Shown here: piece by piece, positions 37,232 through 45,927 of the stretch
How the letters are laid out: every line of letters starts with the position of its first letter
Numbering within the stretch: the stretch's first letter is position 1
Assembly (NCBI RefSeq): GCF_900109645.1
Contig: NZ_FOBG01000001.1
Span: 3,648,520 to 3,712,519 of the forward strand
Reading direction: 5' to 3'
Origin: Duganella sp. CF402
Lineage (GTDB): Bacteria; Pseudomonadota; Gammaproteobacteria; Burkholderiales; Burkholderiaceae_D
Length of the DNA stretch: 64,000 nt
The notes under the pieces: generated by a model
Database searches by the model: none
Told to the model about the DNA's origin: nothing
What the model saw: only the letters and a program-made list of their open reading frames with translations
Position numbers and translations under genes: made by a program

Positions 37232-37278
37232 AAAAAAAACGCCTACCCTCACGAAACGAATTCATGATTGGTAGACGT
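37232..37278 (-). terminator. attenuator terminator in the nrtA leader
   Basis: Minus-strand 9-bp stem (37270-37278 with 37239-37247, one G-T pair), 22-base loop, then eight T. It lies between the ANTAR hairpins and the nrtA start codon, as in the narK leader. Confidence 0.88.
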
Positions 37279-37292
37279 CGTTGTCTGGTGGG

Positions 37293-37333
37293 CCCTACCG
37301 CCGTTGGCAGGGCGCATCCGCGCAGCATTGCGC
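37293..37333 (-). promoter_or_regulatory. ANTAR-type two-hairpin RNA in the nrtA leader
   Basis: P1 (37320-37333) is GCGC / GCGC with loop AATGCT. P2 (37293-37312) is a 7-bp stem with one G-T pair and loop AACGGC. Linker of 7 bases. Both loops show A1 and G4. The P2 loop is identical to the P1 loop of the narK leader although the stems differ, which argues for conserved recognition. Confidence 0.85.
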
Positions 37334-37346
37334 TTGCTTACAGCTA

Positions 37347-37362
37347 TGCAATGTCCGTGCCA
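37347..37362 (-). promoter_or_regulatory. sigma54 (-24/-12) promoter of the nrtABC operon
   Basis: Minus-strand TGGCACGGACATTGCA with GG-N10-GC spacing and a full match to the TGGCACG core. The predicted start is near 37336, right before P1. It lies between the nasT terminator and the leader, so operon B has its own nitrogen-controlled promoter. Confidence 0.9.
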
Positions 37363-37396
37363 GCGGCTTTACAGGGGGAAAGAGGTATTTTTGCGC

Positions 37397-37427
37397 AAAA
37401 AAAATGCACCGCTTTTGCGCGGTGCAT
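37397..37427 (-). terminator. terminator after nasT
   Basis: Perfect 9-bp stem (37404-37412 with 37419-37427), six-base loop, followed on the minus strand by eight T. Ends nasT transcription before the nrtA promoter. Its arms also form TGCAC-N12-GTGCA, which resembles an NtrC half-site pair at non-standard spacing. Confidence 0.92.
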
Positions 37428-37454
37428 CATTTTGGGTGGGCGTTTTTAGCCCTT

Positions 37455-38087
37455 TTAGCCCAAAAGGTCTTCGACGTCGAGAATGCGCTGTGCCACTTCG
37501 GACAACTTGAGGTTCTTGCTCATCGCCATCGAACGCAGCTTTTGGTAGGCCTGCTCCTCGGTGAAGCGCTGGCGCTCCATCAGCAGGCCCTTGGCGCGCT
37601 CGATCACCTTGCGCTCGGCCAGCTTGCTCTTGGTGTCGCTGAGCTCTTCCAGCAGCTTCTGCTCGCGCCTGAACTGGGCCAGCGCCACCTGCAGCACCGG
37701 TTTGATGCGCTCGCCCTGCAGGCCTGCCACGATGTAGGCCGACACGCCGGCTTCGACGGCGGCTTCCATGCTTTCCGGATCCTGGTCTTCGGTGAACATG
37801 ACGATGGGGCGGCGCTCGTCGCGGGTGGCGATCACCACGTGTTCCAGCACATCGCGCGCGTCCGACTCGGCGTCGACGATGATCATGTCGGGCTGCAGCT
37901 GGGCGATGCGCTCGGGCAGATACATGTCCGGCGGCAGCGACGCGATGATGTCATAGCCGGCTTCCAGCAAGCCGATGCGCAGCACCCGCGCCCGTTCGGC
38001 CTGCGCATGCAGCGCTTCGTCATCCTCGTCATGGATGACGGTGTTGATGACAACGATACGCAAATTGGGCATGGCCGGCTTACGCAT
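37455..38087 (-). CDS. nasT: nitrate-responsive ANTAR antiterminator NasT
   Basis: 210 residues. Receiver-like domain (LRIVVINTVIHDEDDEAL, then PDMIIVDAESDARDVLEH and the TEDQD loop), a coiled-coil linker, and a C-terminal ANTAR domain (AERKVIERAKGLLMERQRFTEEQAYQKLR, 157-185). ANTAR proteins bind paired hexaloop RNA hairpins and stop terminator formation; two such leaders lie in this window. NasT is normally held by NasS and released by nitrate, but no NasS gene is seen here. A start at 38072 is also possible. Its own terminator separates it from nrtA. Confidence 0.93.
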   Translation of the reverse strand: MRKPAMPNLRIVVINTVIHDEDDEALHAQAERARVLRIGLLEAGYDIIASLPPDMYLPERIAQLQPDMIIVDAESDARDVLEHVVIATRDERRPIVMFTEDQDPESMEAAVEAGVSAYIVAGLQGERIKPVLQVALAQFRREQKLLEELSDTKSKLAERKVIERAKGLLMERQRFTEEQAYQKLRSMAMSKNLKLSEVAQRILDVEDLLG

Positions 38088-38200
38088 GGGAGTGGGTCAT
38101 GACACTGCGGCAAGCAAGAATCAAACCAGTAGTTGGGATGTGCATTTGCAGATTTTACGGCACAACGCACAATTTCTGCCAGCCTCGCTCCCGGACCTAC

Positions 38201-39064
38201 CTACCTTTGCATGCCCCAGCGCCGTATCGTCAGCGTTTCCAGTGGACGAAATACCACGTTGTCTACGAGCAACCCGATCAGGATGACAGCGGCCAGTCCA
38301 GCGAACACTTTGTCGGTGTAGAGCTCGTTGCGGTTCTGGAAGATGTACCAGCCGAGGCCGCCCTGCCCTGCGGTGGTGCCGAACACCAGCTCGGCGGCGA
38401 TCAGGGTACGCCAGGCGAAGGCCCAGCCGATCTTCAGGCCGGAGACGATCGACGGCAGCGCGGCCGGCACCAGGATGTGCAGCACGAAGCGCAGGCCGCT
38501 CAGGCCGTAGTTGCGGCCGGCCATGCGCAGGGTCTCGGGCACGGACTGGAAGCCGGCGTAGGCGCCCAGCGCCAGCGGCCACAGCACGGCGTGCACAATC
38601 ACGAACAGCAGGCTGGCTTTGCCGAGGCCGAACCACAGCAGCGCCAGCGGCAGCAGGGCGATGGCGGGCAATGGGTTGAACATGGCGGTCAGCGTTTCCA
38701 GCAGGTCGCGACCGATGCGGGTGGATGCGGCCAGCGCGGTCAGGGCGAAGGCGGCGAGGATGCCGATCACATAGCCCTGCAACAGGACGGTGAGCGAGAC
38801 GCGCACGCGGTCGAGCAGCTCGCCGCTGGCAATGCCTTCCGCGAAGGCTTGCGCGGTTTGCAGGAAGGTTGGCAGCAGCAAGTCGTTGTTCTGCCAGCGC
38901 GCGATGGCTTCCCACACGGCGGCCAGCAATGCGAGGATGACGGTTTTGCGCAGCCAACCCTGCTGCCAGGCGTTGCGCGCCAGCGGCGCAGCAGCCTGCA
39001 AGGCCGGCGGCGTGACCGTATATTCTCGCTCCTGCCGGATCGGCGGATCCAAGACGAGGCTCAT
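38201..39064 (-). CDS. sulfonate/taurine-type ABC transporter permease
   Basis: 287 residues, about six helices, SsuC/TauC class of the BPD-1 family. The EAA-type loop is AGRNYGLSGLRFVLHILVP (about 180-198), and GWAFAWRTLIAAELVFG follows. The start overlaps the ATPase gene (ATGA). Last gene of the operon dioxygenase / binding protein / ATPase / permease. The 113 bases from nasT to this gene contain no recognisable terminator. Confidence 0.87.
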   Translation of the reverse strand: MSLVLDPPIRQEREYTVTPPALQAAAPLARNAWQQGWLRKTVILALLAAVWEAIARWQNNDLLLPTFLQTAQAFAEGIASGELLDRVRVSLTVLLQGYVIGILAAFALTALAASTRIGRDLLETLTAMFNPLPAIALLPLALLWFGLGKASLLFVIVHAVLWPLALGAYAGFQSVPETLRMAGRNYGLSGLRFVLHILVPAALPSIVSGLKIGWAFAWRTLIAAELVFGTTAGQGGLGWYIFQNRNELYTDKVFAGLAAVILIGLLVDNVVFRPLETLTIRRWGMQR

Positions 39065-39945
39065 AACGCCACCCCGTCGTCCCGGCGGAGGCCGGGACCC
39101 ATAGAACGCTTGCTGGCACGCTCAGCATGGGCACCGGCGTCCGCCGGTGCGACAACGGTAGGTGCGACGGTGTCGCCAAACAGCAAGCCATGAATCCGCT
39201 GCGAGGCCGCCTGAAACTCCGCACTCCCCGCACTCGCCAGATCAAACTGATGGCTATTCAACTCCGCCCGCACCTGCCCCGGATGCGGCGACAGCAACAA
39301 GATCCGATTCCCCACCACCAGCGCCTCCTCAATCGAATGCGTAACAAACAGCAGCGTAAACCGCAACTCTTCCCACAAGCGCCCCAACTCCTCCTGCATC
39401 TTGCGCCGCGTGAGCGCATCGAGCGCCGCGAACGGCTCGTCCATCAACAGCACCTCCGGCTGCATCGCCAACGCGCGTGCAATCGCCACGCGCTGCTTCA
39501 TGCCGCCGGACAGCGTGTGCGGATGCGCGTCTTCAAATCCGCTCAAGCCCACCTTGGCGATCCAGTGCATGGCCCGCTCGGCCGCTTCGTGACGGCTCAC
39601 CCGCTTGGTCGCCAGCAGCGGGAACATCACATTCTCCTTCACCGTCTTCCACGGCGGCAGCTGGTCGAACTCCTGGAACACCACGATGCGATCCGGCCCC
39701 GGCCCGCGCACCTCCGCGCCGTTGACGCTGATACTGCCCGCCGCCGGCTGGATAAAGCCCGCCACCGCCTTCAGCAGCGACGACTTGCCGCAGCCCGAAG
39801 GCCCCAGCAGCACAAAGCGATCGCCGCGATACACATCGAAGCTGACATCGTGCGTTGCGCGCGTGCCGCCGTATTCCAGGCTCACGCCATCGGCGCGCAG
39901 CAAGGGTTGGATACCGCCCGTTGGGCTGACGATCTGCAGGCTCAT
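39061..39945 (-). CDS. sulfonate/taurine-type ABC transporter ATPase
   Basis: 294 residues. Walker A GPSGCGKSSLL (about 52-62), Q-loop VFQEFDQLPPW, signature LSGGMKQRVAIARAL, Walker B VLLMDEPFAALD and switch THSIEEA. SsuB/TauB class. The last 35 residues are not ABC-like: they are a read-through of a palindromic repeat (tail GPGLRRDDG), so the ancestral protein probably ended near residue 260. Start overlaps the binding-protein stop. Confidence 0.88.
   Translation of the reverse strand: MSLQIVSPTGGIQPLLRADGVSLEYGGTRATHDVSFDVYRGDRFVLLGPSGCGKSSLLKAVAGFIQPAAGSISVNGAEVRGPGPDRIVVFQEFDQLPPWKTVKENVMFPLLATKRVSRHEAAERAMHWIAKVGLSGFEDAHPHTLSGGMKQRVAIARALAMQPEVLLMDEPFAALDALTRRKMQEELGRLWEELRFTLLFVTHSIEEALVVGNRILLLSPHPGQVRAELNSHQFDLASAGSAEFQAASQRIHGLLFGDTVAPTVVAPADAGAHAERASKRSMGPGLRRDDGVAL
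39079..39150. repeat. REP-like palindrome pair inside the ATPase gene
   Basis: Two GC-rich palindromes: GTCCCGGC-N4-GCCGGGAC at 39079-39098 and GCACCGGCG-TC-CGCCGGTGC at 39131-39150, joined by about 32 bases. Pairs of this form are dispersed intergenic repeats in many proteobacteria. This copy lies in the 3' coding end of the ATPase gene and has been translated as a tail. Confidence 0.75.
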
Positions 39946-40937
39946 GACCCGGCCGCCACCACAGGATCGTCAAAGAAGTAATCGCGCCAGCTGGCAGGCT
40001 GCTTCTTGATCGCGCCGACGCGGTACAGGAACTGCGCCAGCCCATACGTGTTCTGCGGCGCCACGCTGAAATTCACCTGCGGATTCTTGATGATTTTTAA
40101 AAGCAGATCGCGATCCACCTTGGCCTTGCTGATGCGCAGATAGGTATCGGCCGCGCCTTCAGGATTCTTGGCGATGTACTGCGCCGCTTCCGCCAATGCA
40201 GCGGTGAAGGCACGATACGTCTTCGGATTCTCGTTGCGGAACTTCTCGGTCGCGTACAGCACCGTGGCCGAACTCGGACCGCCCAGCACATCGTAGGAAT
40301 TCAAAATGATGCGCGCATTCGGATTTGCAGCCAGCTCCTGCTCCTGGAACGGCGGATTGCCAAAGTGCCCGTTAATCTCCGTACCGCCAGCAATGACGGC
40401 TGCCGTTGCATCCGGGTGCGGAAGCGTTTGCGTGAATTTATCCAGACGCGCAAACTCCTTGTCGCCCCACTGCTTGGCCGCCGCGTACTGCAAGATGCGC
40501 GACTGCACCGACACCGTCACCGCCGGCAGCGCGATGCGATCCTTCTCGCTCAGGTCCGCGATCGACTTCACCTTCGGATTGGTGCTCACCAGGTAGTAAG
40601 GGAAGCTGCCCAGCGACGCCACGCCCTTCACATTCTGCTTGCCGTTGGTACGGTCCCAGATCGTCAGCAGCGGGCCGACGCCGGCGCCGGCGATATCGAT
40701 GGCGCCCGACAGCAGCGCATCATTCACCGCCGAGCCACCAGACAACTGCAAGCGCTCCACCGTGATATCGACGCCGAGCTTCTTGCCCTGCTTCTCGATC
40801 AATTGCTGGTCCTGCGCGACGTTGAGCAGCAGGTACACCACGCCGAACTGCTCGGCGATACGGATGCGTCCCTCGGCCTGCGCCGGTGCGGCGGCAGCGA
40901 GCGACAAGGCGAGAACGGCGGCGGTCAATCTGAACAT
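39942..40937 (-). CDS. ABC transporter substrate-binding protein (SsuA/TauA/NMT1-like)
   Basis: 331 residues with a signal peptide (1-21, cleavage after AQA). A two-lobe NMT1/OMP-like binding fold: GVVYLLLNVAQDQQLIEK, LSGGSAVNDALLSGAIDIAGAG, and a C-terminal VDRDLLLKIIKNPQVNF. Similar to aliphatic-sulfonate and nitrate binding proteins. Neighbouring TauD-like dioxygenase suggests a sulfonate or a related acid as ligand. 26 bases after the dioxygenase gene, ATGA overlap with the ATPase gene. Confidence 0.87.
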   Translation of the reverse strand: MFRLTAAVLALSLAAAAPAQAEGRIRIAEQFGVVYLLLNVAQDQQLIEKQGKKLGVDITVERLQLSGGSAVNDALLSGAIDIAGAGVGPLLTIWDRTNGKQNVKGVASLGSFPYYLVSTNPKVKSIADLSEKDRIALPAVTVSVQSRILQYAAAKQWGDKEFARLDKFTQTLPHPDATAAVIAGGTEINGHFGNPPFQEQELAANPNARIILNSYDVLGGPSSATVLYATEKFRNENPKTYRAFTAALAEAAQYIAKNPEGAADTYLRISKAKVDRDLLLKIIKNPQVNFSVAPQNTYGLAQFLYRVGAIKKQPASWRDYFFDDPVVAAGS

Positions 40938-40963
40938 GGTGATCCTCTGTGGGTGACAGTGAA

Positions 40964-41833
40964 TTAGAAAGGCACATCGCCTTCGATGGTGGTGCGATAC
41001 AGCTTGCGGCGCAGATGATCGGGCGTGCCGCCGGCAAGGTGCATCAGCGAACGGTTATCCCAGAACACCAGATCATGCGGCGCCCAGCGATGGCGATACA
41101 CATGCTCCGGCTTCACGCTGTGCGCGAACAACTCGGCCAGCAGCGCGCGGCTCTCGTCCTCGGGAATGCCGACGATGCGGGTGGTGAAATGCTCGCTGAC
41201 GAACAGCGCCTTGCGTCCGGTCTCCGGGTGCGTGCGCACCACCGGATGCAGCACCGGCTTGACCTCATCGATCTGTGCCTGCGTCAGGGCCGGGCGGAAC
41301 GGGCTGCGGCGGCGCAGCTCTTCATACTGCGCCAGATAGCTATGCTCGGCGCGTGCGCCTTGCACCGCATGGCGCAGCGCAGCCGGCAGCGTGTCGTAGG
41401 CGAGATGCATATTGGCGAACAGCGTATCGCCGCCTTCCAGCGGCAGCTCCTGCGCGTGCAGCATGGAGCCCAGGCTGGGCGTCTCTTTGTATGAAAGGTC
41501 CGAGTGCCAGAAATGGCCGGCGTCGCCCAGGCCGAGCGGCTTGCCGTTCTCGATGATGTTGGAAATGATCAGCACTTCCGGATGGGAAGGCAGCTGGAAA
41601 TTGCGCAGCACATGGATCTGCAGCGGCCCGAAGCGGCGGCTGAAATCGACCTGCTGTTGCGGCGTGATGCGCTGGTCGCGGAACACCAGCAGATGGTGAT
41701 CCAGATGCGCCTTGTGTATGCGTTGGAAGTCCCGCTGCGGCAGCGGGCGGTTCAGGTCAAGCCCGATAATCTCCGCGCCCAGCGGCGCATCGAACAGCTC
41801 GACCTGAAAAGAATCCTGAAGAACGGCAGCCAT
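40964..41833 (-). CDS. TauD/TfdA-family 2-oxoglutarate dioxygenase
   Basis: 289 residues. Fe(II) site HxD in HFWHSDLSY (about 108-116) and distal His in WDNRSLMHLAGG (about 261-272); Arg of RRKLYRTTIEG binds 2-oxoglutarate. TauD enzymes release sulfite from taurine; relatives act on other sulfonates, sulfates, or 2,4-D-like acids. As first gene of an ABC operon it likely processes the imported compound. Substrate specificity cannot be read from the motifs. Confidence 0.9.
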   Translation of the reverse strand: MAAVLQDSFQVELFDAPLGAEIIGLDLNRPLPQRDFQRIHKAHLDHHLLVFRDQRITPQQQVDFSRRFGPLQIHVLRNFQLPSHPEVLIISNIIENGKPLGLGDAGHFWHSDLSYKETPSLGSMLHAQELPLEGGDTLFANMHLAYDTLPAALRHAVQGARAEHSYLAQYEELRRRSPFRPALTQAQIDEVKPVLHPVVRTHPETGRKALFVSEHFTTRIVGIPEDESRALLAELFAHSVKPEHVYRHRWAPHDLVFWDNRSLMHLAGGTPDHLRRKLYRTTIEGDVPF

Positions 41834-41922
41834 GACACACTCTCTCGTAAAGATGTGCCATACAGTCTATGCCGCCGTCCTTATTTAGAAAACGAAGCTT
41901 ATCCGATATCGTTATGCGGATT

Positions 41923-42594
41923 TTAGACGGCTTCGTACTTCGCCAGGCGCTGCTGTACTGCCGGGGCCAGCTGGTCCAGCGCGCTGACGGCGAGGCCCAT
42001 GTCTTGCAGCTTGCCGTCGTTGATGCCGTAGACCCAGCCGTGCACGGTCAGTTCCTGGCCACGGTCCCAGGCGTCGCGCACGATGGTGGTCTGGACCACG
42101 TTGTTAACTTGCTCGACCACGTTCAGTTCCACCAGGCGCTCCGAACGCTTCTGTTCGTTGACCACGCTGCCCAGGTAGCGCTCGTGCTTCTGGTTGACGT
42201 CGTACACATGGCGCAGCCAGTTGTCGACCAGGCCGACGCGGGCGCCGGTCATGGCGGCGTGCACGCCTTTGCAGCCGTAGTGGCCGACCACGATCACGTG
42301 CTTGACCTTCAGCACTTCCACCGCAAACTGCAGCACCGACAGGCAGTTCAGGTCCGAGTGCACCACCACGTTGGCGATGTTGCGGTGAACGAAGACGTCG
42401 CCTGGCGCCAGGCCCAGCAGTTCATTCGCCGGCACGCGGCTGTCCGAGCAACCGATCCACAGGTATTCCGGCGCGGCCTGGGTGGCCAGGCGGTTGAAGA
42501 AGTCCGGGTCGCGTTCCACTTCCGAGGCGGCCCACTGACGGTTGTTCTCCAACAGGTGACGCAGGGGGGATGTGCTGTTTTTCAGGGTTTCCAT
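41923..42594 (-). CDS. can: beta-class carbonic anhydrase
   Basis: 223 residues. Zn ligands: Cys of WIGCSDSRVPANE, His and Cys of VVGHYGCKG; the Asp-Arg dyad is in SDSR. Interconverts CO2 and bicarbonate in the cytoplasm. The ATG at 42594 has a GAGAGGAG site. Earlier in-frame starts (42612, 42633) have none and reach into the inverted repeat upstream. Stands alone between the ABC operon and dnaJ. Confidence 0.95.
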   Translation of the reverse strand: METLKNSTSPLRHLLENNRQWAASEVERDPDFFNRLATQAAPEYLWIGCSDSRVPANELLGLAPGDVFVHRNIANVVVHSDLNCLSVLQFAVEVLKVKHVIVVGHYGCKGVHAAMTGARVGLVDNWLRHVYDVNQKHERYLGSVVNEQKRSERLVELNVVEQVNNVVQTTIVRDAWDRGQELTVHGWVYGINDGKLQDMGLAVSALDQLAPAVQQRLAKYEAV

Positions 42595-42616
42595 GATGCT
42601 CCTCTCGTACATAAGA

Positions 42617-42653
42617 AGACCGCCGGTCTGCAAAAAACGCAGCGCGGCGGTCT
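42617..42653. repeat. hairpin downstream of dnaJ
   Basis: 8-bp arms AGACCGCC / GGCGGTCT around a 21-base interval with a T-run inside it rather than after it. Possible weak terminator for dnaJ; the T-run position makes this uncertain. Confidence 0.45.
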
Positions 42654-42682
42654 GGATATTACCGATTTAACGTAACGGTGAA

Positions 42683-43807
42683 TTACTCAAAAAAGTCCTT
42701 CACTTTGTCACGCCAGGTCTTCGTCTGCGGGCTGTGCTTGGCGCCGCCCTCAGTGGTCGATTTCTCAAATTCGCGCAGCAGTTCCTTCTGCTTCTCGGTC
42801 AGCTTGACCGGGGTCTCGACTGCCACGTGACAGAACAGGTCGCCCGCGAAGCCGGAACGCACGCCTTTGATGCCCTTGCCTTTGAGGCGGAAGGTCTTGC
42901 CCGACTGGGTGCCTTCAGGAATCGTAAACGATACTTTACCAGACAAGGTCGGCACTTCGATTTCGCCGCCCAAGGCCGCCTTGGCGAACGAGATCGGCAT
43001 TTCGCAGTGCAGGTCGTCGCCTTCGCGCTGGAACACCGGATGCGGCTTGATGTGGATTTCCACGTACAAGTCGCCCGACGGCCCGCCATTGGTGCCCGGT
43101 TCGCCGTTGCCGGACGAACGGATACGCATGCCGTTGTCGATACCGACCGGGATCTTCACTTCCAGCGTCTTGTTGCGCTTGATGCGGCCCTGGCCCGAGC
43201 ATGCGGCGCATGGCTCAGGAATGATCTTGCCGGTGCCGTGGCATTTCGGGCAGGTCTGCTGGATGCTGAAGAAGCCCTGCTGCATGCGCACCTGGCCGTG
43301 GCCGGCGCAGGTCGAGCAGGTCACCGGCGAGGTGCCCGGCTTGGCGCCGGAACCGTGGCAGGTGTCGCACTTGTCCCACGACGGCACGCGGATGGTGGTG
43401 TCGAAGCCGTGCGCCGCCTGTTCCAGCGTGATCTCGAGGTTGTAGCGCAGGTCGGCGCCACGGTACACCTGCGGGCCCTGGCTGCGGCCGCGGCCGCCGC
43501 CAAAGATGTCGCCAAAGATGTCGCCAAAAGCGTCACCAAAGCCGCCCGCGCCGCCAAAGCCGCCACCGCCGCCCATGTTCGGATCGACGCCGGCGTGACC
43601 ATAGCGGTCATACGCTTCGCGCTTCTCCGGATTGGTCAGCATTTCGTAGGCTTCTTTGACTTCCTTGAATTTCTCTTCCGCGTCCTTGCTGTCCGGATTG
43701 CGGTCCGGATGGTACTTCATAGCCAGTTTGCGATAGGCCTTCTTGATCTCGTCTTCGGTTGCATTCTTTGCGAGACCGAGTACCTCGTAGAAATCACGCT
43801 TTGCCAT
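42683..43807 (-). CDS. dnaJ: co-chaperone DnaJ
   Basis: 374 residues with the full type I layout: J domain with HPD (32-34 region, [10 protein letters not shown]), Gly/Phe-rich stretch (about 75-115), four CxxCxGxG zinc repeats (about 145-205, [32 protein letters not shown]), and the substrate-binding C-terminal domain. Delivers unfolded proteins to DnaK and stimulates its ATPase. 111 bases after dnaK, with two hairpins between. Confidence 0.98.
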   Translation of the reverse strand: MAKRDFYEVLGLAKNATEDEIKKAYRKLAMKYHPDRNPDSKDAEEKFKEVKEAYEMLTNPEKREAYDRYGHAGVDPNMGGGGGFGGAGGFGDAFGDIFGDIFGGGRGRSQGPQVYRGADLRYNLEITLEQAAHGFDTTIRVPSWDKCDTCHGSGAKPGTSPVTCSTCAGHGQVRMQQGFFSIQQTCPKCHGTGKIIPEPCAACSGQGRIKRNKTLEVKIPVGIDNGMRIRSSGNGEPGTNGGPSGDLYVEIHIKPHPVFQREGDDLHCEMPISFAKAALGGEIEVPTLSGKVSFTIPEGTQSGKTFRLKGKGIKGVRSGFAGDLFCHVAVETPVKLTEKQKELLREFEKSTTEGGAKHSPQTKTWRDKVKDFFE

Positions 43808-43847
43808 ATTGTCGTAACCTTGCTTATATTCTGTACTGTTTTATGCG

Positions 43848-43916
43848 AAAAAGCCGAGCCGGCGGCATGGCCACGCGGCTCGGCAATTTGTTATCCCCGC
43901 CGGGGGCGGGGATAAC
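43848..43916 (-). terminator. tandem hairpins between dnaK and dnaJ
   Basis: First hairpin 43890-43916: perfect 12-bp stem (GTTATCCCCGCC and its complement) with a GGG loop. Second hairpin 43853-43884: 8-bp GCCGAGCC / GGCTCGGC stem followed on the minus strand by TTTTT. The second has terminator form, so part of the dnaK transcripts may end here, which would keep DnaJ below DnaK. Confidence 0.7.
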
Positions 43917-43918
43917 GA

Positions 43919-45853
43919 TTACTTGCTGTCTTTGACTTCTTTGAAGTCAGCGTCCACCACGTCGTCCTGCGGCTTGGCTTGCTCGCCGCCTGGGGCCGCG
44001 CCTTCAGCACCGCCAGCAGCTTGCTGCGCTTGCATGTCGGCGTACATCTTCTCGCCCAGCTTCTGCGAAGCGGTCGACAGTGCGGCCACTTTGGCGTCGA
44101 TCTCGGCCTTGTCGCCCGACTTGATCGAGGCTTCCAGGTCGTTGATCGCAGCTTCGATCTTCTCTTTCTCGCCGGCTTCCAGCTTGTCGCCGTATTCGGT
44201 CAGCGATTTGCGGGTCGAGTGCACCAGCGCGTCGGCTTGGTTGCGCGACTCAGCCAGTTCTTTCACTTTCTTGTCTTCCTCGGCGTTGACTTCAGCGTCT
44301 TTCACCATTTTCTGGATTTCCGCTTCGGTCAGGCCCGAGTTGGCCTTGATCGTGATCTTGTTCTCTTTGCCGGTGGCCTTGTCTTTCGCGCCGACGTGCA
44401 GGATGCCGTTGGCGTCGATGTCGAAGGTCACTTCGATCTGTGGCGTGCCGCGTGCTGCTGGCGGGATGCCTTCCAGATTGAATTCGCCCAGGCCTTTGTT
44501 ACCGGCGGCGATTTCGCGCTCACCCTGATACACCTTGATGGTCACGGCTGGCTGGTTGTCGTCAGCGGTCGAGAACACTTGCGAGAACTTGGTCGGAATC
44601 GTGGTGTTCTTGTGGATCATCTTGGTCATCACGCCGCCCAGGGTTTCGATACCCAGCGACAGCGGGGTCACGTCCAGCAGCAGCAAGTCTTTGCGCTCGC
44701 CCGACAGCACCGAACCTTGAATTGCGGCGCCGACGGCCACGGCTTCGTCCGGGTTCACGTCCTTGCGTGGATCCTTGCCGAAGAACTCTTTCACTTTCTC
44801 TTGCACCTTCGGCATACGGGTCATACCGCCGACCAGGATGATGTCGTCGATGTCCGATACTTTGACGCCCGCATCTTTGATCGCGGTTTTGCATGGCTCG
44901 ATGGTGGCGTTGATCAGCTCTTCCACCAGCGATTCCAGCTTGGCGCGGGTCATCTTCAGGGTCAGGTGGACCGGCGCGCCGTTCGCCATTGCGATGTACG
45001 GCTCGTTGATTTCGGTCTGCTGCGACGACGACAGTTCGATCTTCGCGCGCTCAGCCGAAGCCTTGATGCGCTGCAGGGCGATCGGGTCTTTTTTCAGATC
45101 CAGGCCGTTGACCTTCTTGAACTCTTCGATGATGTAGTCGATCACGCGCTGGTCGAAGTCTTCGCCGCCCAGGAAGGTGTCGCCGTTGGTCGACAGCACT
45201 TCGAACTGCTTCTCGCCATCCACGTCGGCGATTTCAATGATCGACACGTCGAAGGTACCGCCGCCCAAGTCGTACACGGCGATCTTGCGGTCGCCCTTTT
45301 CGGTCTTGTCCAGGCCGAACGCCAGTGCCGCTGCGGTTGGTTCGTTGATGATGCGCTTGACGTCCAGGCCAGCGATGCGGCCGGCGTCTTTGGTTGCCTG
45401 GCGCTGCGAGTCGTTGAAGTACGCCGGTACGGTGATGACGGCCTCGGTGACTTCTTCACCCAGGTAGTCTTCCGCGGTTTTCTTCATTTTGCGCAGCACT
45501 TCCGCCGAAATTTGCGGAGGAGCCAGTTTCTTGTCGCGCACGCCGATCCATGCATCGCCGTTGTCGGCTTTGGTGATCGAGTAAGGCATCAGGCCGATGT
45601 CCTTCTGCACTTCCTTCTCGTCGAACTTACGACCGATCAGGCGTTTTACCGCGAACAGGGTGTTTTTTGGGTTGGTCACAGCCTGGCGTTTCGCCGGTGC
45701 GCCGACCAGGATTTCGCCATCGTCTTGGTAAGCAATGATGGATGGCGTCGTGCGCGCGCCTTCGGCGTTTTCGATCACCTTAGGCTGGCCATTTTCCATG
45801 ACGGAAACGCAGGAGTTGGTGGTTCCCAAATCGATACCGATAATACGACCCAT
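43919..45853 (-). CDS. dnaK: chaperone DnaK (Hsp70)
   Basis: 644 residues. Starts [15 protein letters not shown]; ATPase signatures [17 protein letters not shown] and [13 protein letters not shown]; linker and substrate domain [19 protein letters not shown]-terminal helical lid and a Gln/Ala tail that ends in [12 protein letters not shown], the usual EEVD-like end of bacterial DnaK. ATP-driven folding chaperone. Own sigma32-like promoter upstream. Confidence 0.99.
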   Translation of the reverse strand: MGRIIGIDLGTTNSCVSVMENGQPKVIENAEGARTTPSIIAYQDDGEILVGAPAKRQAVTNPKNTLFAVKRLIGRKFDEKEVQKDIGLMPYSITKADNGDAWIGVRDKKLAPPQISAEVLRKMKKTAEDYLGEEVTEAVITVPAYFNDSQRQATKDAGRIAGLDVKRIINEPTAAALAFGLDKTEKGDRKIAVYDLGGGTFDVSIIEIADVDGEKQFEVLSTNGDTFLGGEDFDQRVIDYIIEEFKKVNGLDLKKDPIALQRIKASAERAKIELSSSQQTEINEPYIAMANGAPVHLTLKMTRAKLESLVEELINATIEPCKTAIKDAGVKVSDIDDIILVGGMTRMPKVQEKVKEFFGKDPRKDVNPDEAVAVGAAIQGSVLSGERKDLLLLDVTPLSLGIETLGGVMTKMIHKNTTIPTKFSQVFSTADDNQPAVTIKVYQGEREIAAGNKGLGEFNLEGIPPAARGTPQIEVTFDIDANGILHVGAKDKATGKENKITIKANSGLTEAEIQKMVKDAEVNAEEDKKVKELAESRNQADALVHSTRKSLTEYGDKLEAGEKEKIEAAINDLEASIKSGDKAEIDAKVAALSTASQKLGEKMYADMQAQQAAGGAEGAAPGGEQAKPQDDVVDADFKEVKDSK

Positions 45854-45891
45854 GATTTTTTTCCTTATTTGCTAAAGTTCAGATGGTACTA

Positions 45892-45919
45892 ATATGTGGA
45901 AAAGCGCTTTGTTTTCAAG
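45892..45919 (-). promoter_or_regulatory. sigma32 promoter of dnaK
   Basis: Minus-strand CTTGAAA, 13-base spacer, CCACATAT; one mismatch to the consensus CCCCATNT. About 40 bases before the dnaK start, within the grpE-dnaK gap. Confidence 0.78.
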
Positions 45920-45927
45920 AGCTTTAG

